NCBI GenBank assembly: GCA_903813345.2 | Contig: CAIIXF020000012.1 | Location: 31,998,501-32,062,500, forward strand | DNA from: Owenia fusiformis | Taxonomy: Eukaryota; Annelida; Polychaeta; Sabellida; Oweniidae | Reading direction: 5' to 3' | Length of the DNA: 64,000 nt | Shown: piece by piece, positions 12,545 to 25,056 of the stretch | Position numbering within the stretch: position 1 is the stretch's first letter | Layout of the letters: each line of letters opens with the position of its first letter | Translations under genes and position numbers: made by a program | Notes under the pieces: model-generated | Told to the model about the DNA's origin: nothing | What the model saw: only the letters and a program-made list of their open reading frames with translations | Databases searched by the model: none

Positions 12545-13225
12545 CCGGGAATTAAAAGCAATTTTAGACTGTTAGATGATCTCTTCTGTAATCAAGGTGA
12601 TGTTGGTACACTTCCGCCGTTAGAAAAACAAAGACTAAGACAAAGACCATATAGCAATTAATCCTTTAGTAATCATTAAATGTTAGATTCTTATTATTTT
12701 GTTGGACAATGTTCAGACTTCTGACCAAGATTAAATCATTTATGTTTGTATTTAAAAAATTGTATTTCAATCAGACAGACGTGCTAATGAGTTCGAAAAA
12801 TACATTTGTCCATTTCCTCTCAAGAAGTTTTCAAAGGTAATCAAGTCGATTTGTTTGAGTGTTTAGCATTGTTTTTCATAACTTGACGCTTCCATGAACA
12901 GAATGACTTTGAAATTAGTTTTTATAATTTTAGCTTTTATACGGACATGCTTATTGTATATTTCTATATGAACGTTGTAGTTATGTGATGTAACATCGCC
13001 CCCCCCCCCCCCAAATTACAGGTATACAAATTTTGATCGGAATGCATTAACTTGCAATTAAAAGCAATTTTAATTTTAATCTCTTATGTAATCTAGGTGA
13101 TGTTGGTACACTTCCGCACTTAAAAAAACAAAGACTAAGACAAAGAGAACTAAGCAATTAATCCTTTTGTTATCATTAAATTTTAGATTCTTATTTTTTG
13201 ATTGGACAATATTAAGACTTCTGTC
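12545..13225 (+). repeat. Two-copy direct duplication (~180 bp units)
   Basis: Copies at about 12545-12730 and 13058-13225 share GTGATGTTGGTACACTTCCG, AACAAAGACTAAGACAAAGA and GCAATTAATCCTTT. They differ by scattered substitutions. The intervening ~330 bp is unrelated. No coding content. Confidence 0.75.
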
Positions 13226-13618
13226 TCCGATTGTTATGCAGGTATGTGTATAAAATCATGTGAACAACATTATCGTGGAAACTCCCATCTCCATTCTCAT
13301 AATGTCTTACAGCTATTTCGCAAATGACATAATCCTAAACAACATATGGACATAACGATAATATCGCAGAACTGAGCGAAAAGAAAGGTGGAACAAATCA
13401 GATTAAGATATTCTATTTTTGAAATGCACAAAGGGCAACAGTTGAAGAACAAAAGTTAAAGGCGTTTTGAAATAGATCGTGCTTTTATATGATCCCCTTC
13501 TATAATACCCTACCCTTTGCATTTGTTCGACTTCACTTCTTAAATGAGAGTTTCGTCTTCTCGTAGTTTATAATTAGACTCTGCACGCAGCGTAATAGTG
13601 CCCCTATTATCCATGTTC

Positions 13619-13820
13619 AGGGGCGTAGCCAACTTTCAGTCGGGGGGGTGCGATCGCCAAAAAACAATAACGGTTTCCAGGGTTGCGATCGTGGCAAAAG
13701 CAAGCCAAAAGATGCAACTTCCTTCAAAATTGAGCTTGAAGCTTCTATCTCTTCTTCTATTTCTTGGTTCTATTTTATTGGTTATGCACCGCAACCCCCC
13801 CCCCCCCCCTGGCTACGCCT
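13619..13820. mobile_element. MITE, GGGGCGTAGCCAA / TGGCTACGCC termini
   Basis: Same family as 11688-11870. It shares CGTAGCCA, 'tttcagtcgggggg' and 'gcgatcgccaaaaa' near the left end, and a poly-C run followed by TGGCTACGCCTATGCC at the right. The overlapping open frames here are products of the repeat. Confidence 0.75.
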
Positions 13821-13999
13821 ATGCCTGTCGAGAGACAAAAAGAGAAGCGAAAAGACTGTTAAAACAAGTACTTCCAATAAATACTTTTACAGTTATATGT
13901 GTTTATCAACGACCCTACTTGTCAAATTAATAGAATTAATAGAAACGAAAACTAAATTCTTTCATTACGCGAAAACCGTTGAAATATCTACCTGATTCG

Positions 14000-15240
14000 C
14001 TGGAATAGTCATTAGTCACATTATTTCAGAGCAAACAATTAGCATCTACTATAATATTTATTTTTCTATCCGATATACAACTGATATTGATATCTTTCCC
14101 CGGACAATGTGTTATCTCATGATCCGTTGACATCATCAACAATTTGATTTACCACAAGAGAGTAACCAACATTCCTTAATTAAAAAGTTGACATTTCTTG
14201 ATTTTTATAGCAAAAACACTATGACACAATAACATCGAGGCAAAATCAAAACATGGTGTGGAAATAAAAGGCATACAAAATGGTCATTAAAATGAAATTC
14301 TTGTTCATAAAAGTATCAACTTTATTACATTGGACACAAATACAAAGTATAGAATAAATAAAAATAACGTCTTCCCAGAGATTACAATACGGATCAGTAA
14401 GTCAACAAATCTAACTGTTAAATAAACAAACTTAGCCCATGTCTGCAATTGTTCGTCTGCTGGTCAGAACTCGGTATCCTCTTCGGATAATCAATTTTTG
14501 TGACTACTGATGTCTTAAATAATTCATAAAGACGACGTTGTCTTTAAATAAGGATCTTTAATCTACAAACTGTAAATAAATAGCGTGAGTCCGGGATCGT
14601 AGACAACAACATTGATACCTTGCTGTCCTCTGTTAAATCACGAAACCAGTTTCCCTTAAATTTTTTACTTATACATGCATAATTTATCTATCAAATTATT
14701 TTTCTTTAAATATTAAATGTCGTCTAAGTCTAATGATTAGACTTCATCTAGATTCATTAATCATCACGATATTTATATATACATATTATGTAATAGACCT
14801 ATCATATCACGTCCGTAGTTACAAAGTCAACTGCATATTAATGCAATAGAATAAGACTCAATAATTAAAAAAATAAACCTCAGTATTCGGGCCTAAAAAA
14901 CACAGATAAGTGTATCAATACCAACGGGTAAGCTCAAATAACCTTCCAGATAAGTGTATCAATAATCAAGGATTGCGAGTACTAAGGACCGGGTAAGATG
15001 GTTGTAACATTGGTATTGCTAGTTATTAAACACGATTTTGTCTTGTGTCAGAAACTGAAAGGTTTTATATCATGATGGGGTTACAAGGAATACCAGGTAT
15101 AAATGATGAAATGGATTTTACTATTAAGTTCCATAGCTGCAAAATGATATGCAATATGTATAACTATAGAAATGTGAAATTGAAGGAACTAAATTAATTT
15201 AAGTCAAGAGATACATGTAGCATTGTGTAAATAATACTTT
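14000..15240. other. AT-rich non-coding region
   Basis: No exon with credible splice sites, RNA gene or array was found. Confidence 0.4.
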
Positions 15241-15342
15241 TTATTACTCTTTCCTTTGTAATGTAAATATGTTGTAAAAAAGAATGTATTGTCACCAAAT
15301 TGGTGGTTGAATAAATATACAAATACAAATACAAATTATAAG
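15240..15342 (+). repeat. LINE/SINE-like 3' tail
   Basis: The stretch GGTTGAATAAATATACAAAT with repeated ACAAAT units resembles the microsatellite tail of a non-LTR retroelement. No upstream protein remnant is recognisable. Confidence 0.35.
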
Positions 15343-15774
15343 TAATCACAATTATAATCACGATTTGGCCCATGCTGGTCTGGTATACTGAATCAAGGAC
15401 TTGCTTACCACATATAAATTATTTTTCTCGGATTCCCCTAATGCCGTGTGGGTTCGTTTAAACGACCATGTCGATTTTCACAGAATAAATTTTACATTTA
15501 CTTTATTTGGTCTATATAATCGGTAATAGGTTGAAACCAAATGCAGTGCTCTTATCACACTCTGAATGAATGTTCTCTATGCCAGCATAACCAAAATTAA
15601 AAGATGCGACCATTTATTATTGAGATATGACATGTTTTCACAAGTTTGTTGTCCTGTTACATTGCCAATTTCACGAAATTCACAATTTTGAAGCCAAATA
15701 TCAAAGCTACTTACAATCGGAACCCCCGTCCTGTCCATTAGTGTTATGAAAAATACGTTGTACACATTAGGGTT

Positions 15775-16316
15775 AAAAGAAATCAACTCAAAAATGCTTG
15801 AAATATCTTACGTGCCTCTTAAAAGAAATCGACTCTTCAAAAATGCTTGATATATCTTACGCGCCTCTTACAAGAAATCAATTCTACAAATATAATTGAC
15901 ATATCTTACGTGCCTCTTAAAAGAAATCGACTCTTCAAAAATGCTTGATATATCTTACGCGCCTCTTACAAGAAATCAATTCTACAAATATAATTGACAT
16001 ATTTTACGTGCCTCTTACAAGAAATCGACTCTTCAAAAATGCTTGACATATCTTACGTGCCTCTTACAAGAAATCATTTCTACAAAAATGCTTGACATAT
16101 CTTACGTGCCTCTTACAAGAAATCAAAAATGCTTGACATATCTTACGTGCCTCTTAAGATAAATCAACTCTTAAAAATGCTTGACATGTCTTACGTGCCT
16201 CTTAAGAGAAATCAACTCTTCAAAAATGCATGACATATCTTACGTGCCTCTTAAGAGAAATCAACTCCTCAAAAATGCTTGACATATCTGATGTGCCTCT
16301 TCAAGGAAATCAACGC
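15775..16316. repeat. Minisatellite, ~49-bp unit, ~11 copies
   Basis: The unit reads approximately AGAAATCAACTCTTCAAAAA then TGCTTGACATATCTTACGTG then CCTCTTA. The anchor GTGCCTCTTA (or CGCGCCTCTTA) recurs about every 43-49 bp. A two-unit alternation (GACTCTTC versus AATTCTAC) is visible in the first half. The array ends about 410 bp upstream of the glycosyltransferase-like gene. Confidence 0.85.
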
Positions 16317-16728
16317 GGTCGTTAGTGAGTCACTCCAGTGTTTTTCTATGAATGGTGAAAGGCCGTTCACCTCAGTGGCTTTATATGAGAGCACCATTAT
16401 AGACGTATATAATACGTACTTTTAAGTGCTTCAACGAACTTGACACGGAGCACTATGTTTGCACTTTTATATAAATGGGTGTTTACTAAGAGACGTCGTA
16501 TCCCGATGGATGGTAATGCTGTTGACCGGACATTGTTAATAAGATAGTACCTTCCAAGGATGAAAACGAAATTGTCAGTAGGAAAGGTGGAAACGAGATT
16601 AACATGCGACTCGTTACACAGTGGATTTATTACATATATTATTGTAACAATTAGTTGTACAGCAAGGGATATCTAAATTCATAAAAAAAGTTTTATTTCG
16701 AAGGAAATTCAGAATATGGTATGATATC

Positions 16729-17742
16729 ATGAAATTATTTCTTTATAAGAAATTGCGTCCGTTGGTGAGAATGGTAACTGTGATTTTAATCGTCGCGTTA
16801 ATCCATCTACTGTTAAACAATTTGGAAGATACGTTTTTCAGGAACACCGTCAAACCCAGTGACACCTTCGTTAGAAGTTGCGACTTCATATCAGAAATCA
16901 GAGCAACTCCCGTAAAATACAATAGTGCCAATACAGAGAGTATATTACTAGAAGGGCAATCACTTGGAATCAACACAACGCGTATTGCCATAGGATGCGC
17001 TATAAAAATTCGACAAGAGGACCTACAGAAAGACGACATATCCCATCTGCTTCTATTTGTGGATTTGCTTCCTTCTTTCTGTTCAACAATGTCGAAAGGT
17101 TTCATATATGAATTTTATTTTGCGCATGATTATAACGACACATTCTTCATTAGAGACGCTGCTTATGAGAGGTTCAATGAGATATTTAATGGTGTCCTAA
17201 AGAATAGAAGTGAGTGTCATAAATTTGAGGACATTGAAAAAGCAATAAAAGTCCATTTTGTGAAATGTCAATATTCAGGCAAGCCAGCGTGGGCCCAAAA
17301 CGATGCTATGATGGCTGCGCACGCAGATAATATGACGTTTTTCTACAGAATTAACGATGACACCATTTTACAGACAAGTGGTTGGACGGAGCAATTTATT
17401 GCTACCCTTTCAACGTATAAACCTCCATTGATAGGCGTTGTTGGACCAAATCACAAAGGCGGCAAACTGTCCATACTTACTTACGACTTCGTACATCGAC
17501 ATCATATCGATATATTCGGTTTCTATTATCCCCGGGAACTAAGTGCATGGTACGCAGACGACTGGATTACTAGAGTATACGAACCATCGAGATCCTTGAA
17601 ATTAAGAAATATTAAATTATTTCATACTAAAAAATTAGGAATTCGCTACGATCGAGATAAAGCACACAGTAAGATGCTGCCAAAATTGCTTAAGAGAGAC
17701 AGAAAAGTTTTACAAACCTATTTAAAAACCCACCCACCTTGA
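16729..17742 (+). CDS. Putative type II membrane glycosyltransferase-like protein
   Basis: An intronless 337-aa frame. Residues 1-14 are basic and 15-32 (VTVILIVALIHLLL) are a hydrophobic signal-anchor, so a type II Golgi or ER topology is likely. The luminal part carries N-glycosylation sequons (NTT, NDT, NRS, NMT). RINDDT at 207-212 looks like a DxD-type metal/nucleotide-sugar motif. It is followed by GVVGPNHKGG, ILTYDFVHRHHIDIFGFYYP and YADDWITRV (275-283). I recall this motif set from uncharacterised proteins of marine invertebrates and protists. I cannot name a biochemically studied member or a substrate. The start is the first ATG of the frame and directly precedes the membrane anchor. 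The best support for a real gene is length, the anchor and motif order in a region otherwise full of stops. It might be a recent retrocopy, given the lack of introns. Confidence 0.75.
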   Translation: MKLFLYKKLRPLVRMVTVILIVALIHLLLNNLEDTFFRNTVKPSDTFVRSCDFISEIRATPVKYNSANTESILLEGQSLGINTTRIAIGCAIKIRQEDLQKDDISHLLLFVDLLPSFCSTMSKGFIYEFYFAHDYNDTFFIRDAAYERFNEIFNGVLKNRSECHKFEDIEKAIKVHFVKCQYSGKPAWAQNDAMMAAHADNMTFFYRINDDTILQTSGWTEQFIATLSTYKPPLIGVVGPNHKGGKLSILTYDFVHRHHIDIFGFYYPRELSAWYADDWITRVYEPSRSLKLRNIKLFHTKKLGIRYDRDKAHSKMLPKLLKRDRKVLQTYLKTHPP

Positions 17743-17749
17743 TTGTATT

Positions 17750-19500
17750 ATGTTTATTGAAAAAGTATTAAATGTTCATAGATAATTTGTTTGGTTACTG
17801 TATTAATAAGGTGCTGTTATTTGGTTTTCTAGTACTAGTATTTACTAGTATTGCAAAACAAGTATTTTCTCAGCAATCAATTATTCAAACGTATCTAAAA
17901 TGTCTACAAAGTAGCCTCTGGGTATCATTAGCAGGTTGTAAAAATATAAATTAGGATTGACAAATTTAAAATTCCTGTCAAAAAAATCCAATATCAGACC
18001 TGCGCAATGAGATCTTCATAGCATTTGTGTCTGCTATCAAGTGGTAGCATCTGTCAATCAGTTTTAGTCTTTAATCTTTTTACTCTTTAATCAGCGTGTT
18101 TGTGTGTCAGGTTTATTAATGTCTTTCATTGGTACCTGTTTCCAAATTACGTTCTGTCCAAAATTTCAATTTGAAAGGATGAACAATACTGCTTTTGGGC
18201 GATAAGCGAGGGGGAACTATTGAAAATTGATTCAAGTTGAAGGTTTTTAATAAAATGTTCAGAGAAATAAGCGAGAAATAATCTATAGTTGGAAAAAACT
18301 TGTCAAAAAGAGATTTACTTTTTGGGGCACTCGATATGATATACTAGTATTCACTCTCTAAAAGTGATCCGTTCCGTTGCACTAAGTTTGTTTTCATTAC
18401 TTCGGAATATATCTGATCATATCAGTAACAAATGATGACCTTATCCTTCGGAAATGAAGGTAATGTTAAACGATTGTAAACCTGTGAAGAGAGTGACGTG
18501 GTTAAACGCCTTATAGTTCACGGTATGAAATGTATATATATTATGCCTAATATAGAAACTGATAGCAAATTTTAGAACAGCGATATTTTACCTAATATTT
18601 GCATACCAACATATTCTAAAATTCTTACCCACTAGGTGACCTTTGTTGACATACTTTTTCTGAAAACAAATACTGTTCTGTCAATGTCAATTATTCAAAT
18701 CGGGTCAGTAATGCAAAAACTCAGAGGGGAGGGGGGGGGGGTAATTGGCCCTCCCCATCTCTCATGTGACTTAGTGTCATAAAGAGTTGCAGACATTTAA
18801 GGTTTAATATAAAAGACGGTTGCACAAATGCCAGAGGGAGAGGACCAAAAAGAAACCTAGAACCTAAAAGAAACGTATTTTTGGAGGAAATGAGGCAACA
18901 AGACATGGAAATGATACAAAACTAATGCTTTGCTTGAGCCAGATTGTGCTGTGATGTGTGATTTTGTTTTGACATGAGTACATGTAGGTCATGATGAATA
19001 AAAACACAAAGAACAATAATTGGCAAAATGATGGAAATATAAAGTAAAACTTGGCCTAGGTCTTCATCTTCGACCTGGACATAATATATCGGTGATTCTT
19101 TGCCCTTGATTTGTTCCCAACATATATCTAACGTAGATATGATATTATAGGAGGAATTATAATAGAACATCACTGGTTATCGGTGAAGAAACCTGGGCGA
19201 CATTCTCCCTTTAAATAGCATTTATAAAGTGATCATTTTGAGATAGATAGTGTGTGGAGATACAACAAGTAAATTTGCACTGTCTAGGTACCAATTAAGA
19301 AGATGAGTTGACTTGGTGACCCGAGCACTTATACTATTGAATTAAATGCCTTGAGGATGAAGCGTTTCAGTGAACATGAATAGCCATCATACATTACGCC
19401 CTTGCTATCTTTTGAATTGGTACAATACATCGTGAAAATCATACTATTACAATCTTCAAGCTCTATTTCCCCCAAAATATCATTTCACTATATTTTTTCA
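17750..19500. other. Non-coding region
   Basis: No supported gene. A poly-G run lies at 18727-18740. Frames at 18721-19173 (minus) show no family motif or splice support. Confidence 0.4.
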
Positions 19501-19507
19501 TGACAGT

Positions 19508-21530
19508 TCACTTTTTTTTCTTTTTTTAATCATTTATTTCAAAAATTAAGTTCATGGTAAATTATACATGTTATACCGCCTAGGTTTGAACATAAACATT
19601 GTTGGCAGTAGGTTATAAGTACACCGTAGGTACATAATATCATGTAAGATATGAAATATAATGACGTTACACCATATCTAAAGAATCTAGAATATACAAG
19701 TGGACATTTAATAGTGGAAAGTACATACATGGATAAAGGGCTAAGCAAGGGCTATCATTTCCATATTTTTGGTGATGAACTTTGCAGTTAGATGAAGAAT
19801 TTGGTTATTAGATTTTGAGTCATAGTTTTTATTACCGTAAAGTAAGAACTCTATCTTACCTTGTTGATTAAGCTTTAGGTAAATTTCAATCAACTGCAAA
19901 TGTGAAAGCTGTGCAATCAAAACAATCCTTTCATCTTCATTTAGGTTGCAGTGATGGAAGACATGTTTAGTTGTTTGAGGATTGCCACATTTACATAAAT
20001 TATTTTCAACACCCTTAAAGTTATGAGCATATTTTTGTGCTTTAAAAAGGAGATTTGCTCTTAGCTGGTTAAGTGGAATTTCAAGACTTCTATCTAAATT
20101 AAGGGTTTGGCTATTGGTGCTGATCATCGGTCTTGTTTCAAAAAGCTTTTTGACATGTGTTTTAAAGGTTGAGATTGTGTTCATATTTTGTACATCAATT
20201 TGGAGACTATTCCAGATGTCAATAAAACTAAAAGTACAGGATCCTCTAAATTTAGCGGAGATATTTGCAGGGATATGAAAATCTGGTGCATTTCTAGGTT
20301 GCATGGGAATTTGTTGCACAGCGTAATTTTGGAAAATATCACTAACATAAGCTGGCATAAGACCTTTTGACAATTTGAACACAAAAGCAGCAATGTGAGA
20401 CTTTCGTCGATCGAAGAGGTTTTGCCAATTCAATAATTTGAGCACTGTATCAGTATTTGAACCGTGGATCGCCCCAGTAATAATACATGCTGCTTGGTAT
20501 TGATGTCTTTCAAGTTTATCAAGAGTAGTTTTTTTTACCACAGTGATAAATTATATCATAAAAATCAAGATGGGGTCTAATAAAGGAATCAAACATTGTT
20601 GCAAGGTGCTTGCTCTTTAATTTTCTGGTCAAAGCCCTAAGTGGACAAATCATTTTTTGAATTTTACTCGAAAGATTATTTATATGGGCATCAAAGTTAA
20701 GAAGTTCATCTAGGATCATACCTAAATGCTTATGAGATTCAACTTTGGGTATGGTTTCACCACCCAGGAGTAGGTCAGGAATATTTCGGAGATCAGTTCT
20801 TGATTTTCTAAAAATTTGATCGGCGCTTTTGAGGCTTTGAAATTCATTTTCCAGTCTTTAGACCATAATGATAAGGAATTTAGATCGTCTTGTAGGAGTT
20901 GTGACGAATTCGGATTTGTTTTAGAAAATGAATGGTACAGGGAGGTATCATCTGCATAGAGAAAACAAAAAGAATTCAGTTTGTCGGGAAGGTCATTTAT
21001 ATAAATGAGAAATAGTAAAGGGCCTAAGATAGACCCTTGAGGCACTCCGGCATTGATTTCACCTTCCCTTGAAAAATGTGAACTCATTCCGTTAATGGTT
21101 ACTTTGATTTTCCTGAGATTTAGATAAGAATCAAAGAAATGTATAATCTGTTCAGAAAAACCATATGATTTTAACTCGTGTAGTAGAAGATAATAAGGTT
21201 ACAGAATCAAAGGCAGCCGCTAGGTCCAAAAATACAGTACGTACAAGGTTACCTTGTTCCAGGTCAAAATTAATTTTATGTATAATTGAGAGAAGCTGGC
21301 CTGCTGTACTATGTCCTTTTAGGAAACCAGATTGCAGCTTGTACAAAAGATCATTTGATATCAAGTGGTGACTTGTATTGTCATAAATTACTCGTTCAAA
21401 CACTTTAGACATACAATTTAAAAGGGTAATTGGTCTGTAGTTAGTGCAGTCTGATGTTTTTCCTTTTTTGTAAATGACAGAAACATTTCCTTCTTCGTTT
21501 ACTGAATGGAGTACATGTATATTAACCAAA
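19508..21530 (-). mobile_element. 5'-truncated LINE with reverse transcriptase and C-terminal knuckle
   Basis: On the minus strand the RT domain is recognisable in pieces. NYRPITLLNCMSKVFERVI and FLKGHSTAGQLL...VFLDLAAAFDSV lie in 21152-21529. GVPQGSILGPLLFLIYINDL and FLYADDTSLYH (catalytic YADD) lie in 20722-21087. The C-terminal region follows in 19741-20719, ending with CKCGNPQTTKHVFHHCNLNE. Frames are broken by shifts and stops, and the 5' end (endonuclease) is absent. A T-rich run at 19511-19527 on the plus strand is the poly-A tail. Motifs fit the Jockey/CR1/L2 group of non-LTR elements. Confidence 0.85.
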
Positions 21531-21545
21531 CTCTTTCAATTACTC

Positions 21546-21972
21546 AGATGCGAGTAGGTAGTTACCAGTTTCGCCACCAGGTGGCTGATTCGGGGGAAAT
21601 AACATGGCAGGGTATTACAAAGTTCCCTTAAACTTGAATATTCATCAGTTGTAGTGGTTTACTAAATCATGTTACCCTTGTGTTTCTTGTAGTTATACAA
21701 ATTAAAATATGTTCAGTAAAATAAAATCTCATCTGCCCAACACAAGAAAGGATATTTCACTTTTTGTGATTTTACAACATGGGGTCTACGGGGAATCTCC
21801 CCGACCTAGAAGTCACATTTTCAAAGAAAATTAGATTTTGAAACTTGATTTTGAAACTTTTCAAAACCACATTTCTAGATGAAATTTTACATGTAGATTC
21901 TAAATATGACATCAGTTTGACTGAATTTCGAATTTTTAATGACGAAAATCAAGATTATTTTTACTCGCATCT
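21546..21972. mobile_element. MITE with AGATGCGAGTA termini (intact copy)
   Basis: A 427-bp element whose ends are AGATGCGAGTA and TACTCGCATCT. An inverted, disrupted copy lies at 39091-40971. The two share GCCACCAGGTGGCTGATTCG (in inverse orientation at 40930) and GGGGAATCTCCCCGACCT-like blocks. No coding frame. Confidence 0.75.
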
Positions 21973-22034
21973 TGTCTATTCTGATTTTTATGTAAACCAT
22001 ATAGACACATGATTTTTCTTCCAAAATAGCAGTA

Positions 22035-22530
22035 GCAGCACAATGGAATTGAGCTCAAAGTATAACGACATTTATATAAGTAAAACGAAAGCGCTTCAAT
22101 CAATCAATAAACATAAAATAACAATAAACGGCACCGTCGAGTATATCTCAAAATTGCTTCATTATACAAAATAACAGTTACAGCACAATGGAATTGAGCT
22201 CAAAGTATAACGACATTTATATAAGTAAAACGAAAGCGCTTCAATCAATCAATAAACATAAAATAACAATAAACGGCACCGTCGAGTATAGCTCTAAGTA
22301 TAACGACATCTATTTAGGTGAAGCAAAATTGCTTCATTATACAAAATAACAGTTACAACACAATGGAATTGAGCTCAAAGTATAACGACATCTATATAAG
22401 TAACGCAAAAACGCTTCAATCAATCAATAAACAAAAAATAACAGTAAACAGCACCATCGAGTATAGCTCTAAGTATAACGACATCTATTTAAGCAAATTC
22501 AAAATTGCTTCAATATATAAAATAACAGTT
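22035..22530 (+). repeat. Tandem repeat, ~150-bp unit, about three copies
   Basis: CACAATGGAATTGAGCTCAA followed by AGTATAACGACAT recurs near 22039, 22187 and 22362, each with CGCTTCAATCAATCAATAAA downstream. Shorter half-units (AGCTCTAAGTATAACGACAT) sit near 22290 and 22465. Confidence 0.8.
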
Positions 22531-22539
22531 AATAATTGT

Positions 22540-24600
22540 TTTTTATTTTTGTCGCTGGCGCATGGTCTACATTGCCTACCAACCTCGGGGTATATAGATT
22601 TAACCTACATACGATCATACAAAGCCAACTGAGCATTGGAAACCACCTTATATGTTCTACTCAAGCCATAATAATGTATTTTAAATTTGCGGTGACGCAA
22701 AAAATTGATGGACGGTAACGCGAACCTCGTTCAAATATGTATCCCCGATTCATTGTTATTAATTTTGTCATATTCATCAGAACTTGATGCTAAATCTTCT
22801 TTTGCCTCTTCATTGCTATATTTTTCACTTTCGTTATTTTCATAAATAGAGCAAGCCACAGTTTTTTCCTTGCCCTATAGTGGCTCAAGCAAGAGCGTCT
22901 CTTGCGAGTCCTGAAAACAAATATAAGCAATTCAATATTCCATGTCTTACCCATTGTAACAATAACATGGAAAAACGCTATCAGAACTAGCAACCTTAAC
23001 TTGACAGGTGTACATGCATGTAACCGTCTGCTAAATATCTAATATACAACTAATACAATTACGTTACCGTCCATAGAATTCATACGTAGTCGTCTATCGA
23101 CATTGCGTTTGAAACTTTATTATTTACAATATACACCACGTTGCTGTTCTGGATTTGTCATTTTATTGTTTGTTTATACACAGTTTACTTACAGTTAATA
23201 TTTTGAGTGGCTCTGAGGCTCATATACTGAGAAAACACGAGAATGGATTAAAACTTATGAACTCTCATGAAATTATGATATCTCAGTCGGTAGGTTTACA
23301 GCACGTTTACACGCTTACACATTTTGGTTGTGACATAAAAGTATCTTGAATGACTTAATGCGAATGATGTGATGCCTGAAGTAAGATTGAAAACGTATGT
23401 TTAAACACACTGAAGTGTGTCCCAATGTTTGCCTTATATTATTCCAGATGGCATATCGTGGCATAACAGTATGCAGCCTGCATGACAGTTGTCCGGGGGC
23501 AATTGCCAAACATAATGTATTACATTATTTCTTTTCCAAATGAAATTATGAAAAGCATTTGATTTAACAAAAATAACATACTCCTTAATGTGTCAAAGCG
23601 TTGGAAATGTATATTATTTAACAATATTTACAACGGATGAAAAGCCCAAACTCAAGTACTAAACTCAACATTGCGCATTTAGAGACGTTTAGAAACCGCA
23701 TGTTTTGTAAATATAAACTTTTGATGTAATCAAGTTTGGAACCGCATTTGTTTATACATTAATCATTGTGTTTCGCTTTAATATTTGAATGGGGTGTTTG
23801 ATTTACTGGTACTTTTACAAAATTACGGGTGCTGACATAAGAATAATCTAATATACAATATATAAGTGTTAAAGCTGCCCGTGTAATAGACTTTCTGCTG
23901 CCATTAAGTAGGCCCGCCAAAAACTTTCAGACGATCAACGATAAATCACTAGATTTCTCTCTACATTTTGAATAAAGTGCCAAATATTCTCAGATTTTTA
24001 TACAATTTAGAGTATCATTTATACACCTATAAACTTTATTCCTTTTTAATTCCACTATTTACATTTACATACACAATTCTGGATTTAGAAAACACGACCA
24101 CCATTTGGTTCTTTCAAAGGTTGGTGACAATATGACGCAGTAAACACGAAAGGCGACAAACAATCGGCAAAAATTACAGTTACGTCTCATTACATACTCT
24201 TTGCCATATCAATTTTCAAAAAATCAAAATCAAATTTCAAGTTGAGTTGCAAAGCGACATCACGACTTTCGATATAAGTGGATATTATTATCTTTAACCA
24301 AGTACCTCTTTGGACTAATATAATTTGAAATTCACTTTGGTAAGTAGATTTTGAGAGTTAACTGATATCCGATCCTGTTTGACAGTTATTTGGGACTGAA
24401 CATTTTCAAAGCCTATTTTGGATTCAATGAGACCTAGCGTCAATAAGTACATGTATGCATTTTTTAACGCTAATTTTACGACTTCATTGCAAAAATGATG
24501 ATTATATTTTGGTTTGAGAGTATGGTCTAATATGGTATAACAGCAAGGAGGATTAACCTTTTACACAATAAATAAGATGTAAATAAGATGTACGCTTGAT
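22540..24600. other. AT-rich non-coding region
   Basis: No supported exon, array or RNA gene. It lies between a tandem repeat and the 3' end of the urea transporter gene on the minus strand. Confidence 0.4.
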
Positions 24601-24610
24601 GCTTTTAAAA

Positions 24611-24616
24611 TTTATT
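24611..24616 (-). terminator. Candidate poly(A) signal of the urea transporter gene
   Basis: AATAAA on the minus strand, about 220 nt downstream of the stop codon. It is the first canonical hexamer I see in that direction. Confidence 0.35.
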
Positions 24617-24837
24617 ATTTTATAATCTGAATGTTATACTATGTAATGTAATATGCCGCACTTGGACATATGGACCCATGTGCCACTGCCGTAAAAGTGT
24701 GTGCAAATTAATAAATAAAATATAAAATGTTTCTGGAGCCAAAATTATCCAGAGAATATATTTGTGTTCCCTTTCACAAAAGATTGTTCTCAACGGGTAT
24801 GTCATCTAGCCCCACAGTGGACAATGAACAGTCCGTT

Positions 24838-25056
24838 TCACTCCGTTTCACTCCGTTTCTCAGGAGATTTCCCCTCCACCATTTCGCTCGCTTGATCAAT
24901 TTCTCCAGTTTGTACGTCCCTCTTGAGCAATAGGTGTCGCTCGGGCGAACTGAGTTTTCCCATTGGAATCCTCGAGAATTGAGGACTTTTGCTTGTAAAG
25001 GCAAGCAAAATTGAAGTCGTCAATACAAAAGGGAGTGTCAGCACTGGTAGCCCCAA
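24838..25056 (-). CDS. SLC14A: Urea transporter exon 6 (terminal)
   Basis: Acceptor TACTTTGTAG|TTGGGG, phase 0. It encodes LGLPVLTLPFVLTTSILLAF, the last membrane segment, then a charged cytosolic tail ending KRSETE and TGA. The acceptor sequence is itself one monomer of the adjacent minisatellite. Confidence 0.9.
   Translation of the reverse strand: MGLPVLTLPFVLTTSILLAFTSKSPQFSRIPMGKLSSPERHLLLKRDVQTGEIDQASEMVEGKSPEKRSETE

Noticed and set aside
15775-16316. Possible CRISPR array
   Set aside because: The repeat is contiguous with no unique spacers, and the DNA is clearly eukaryotic.
16743-17105. 120-aa minus-strand frame
   Set aside because: Antisense shadow of the glycosyltransferase-like gene.
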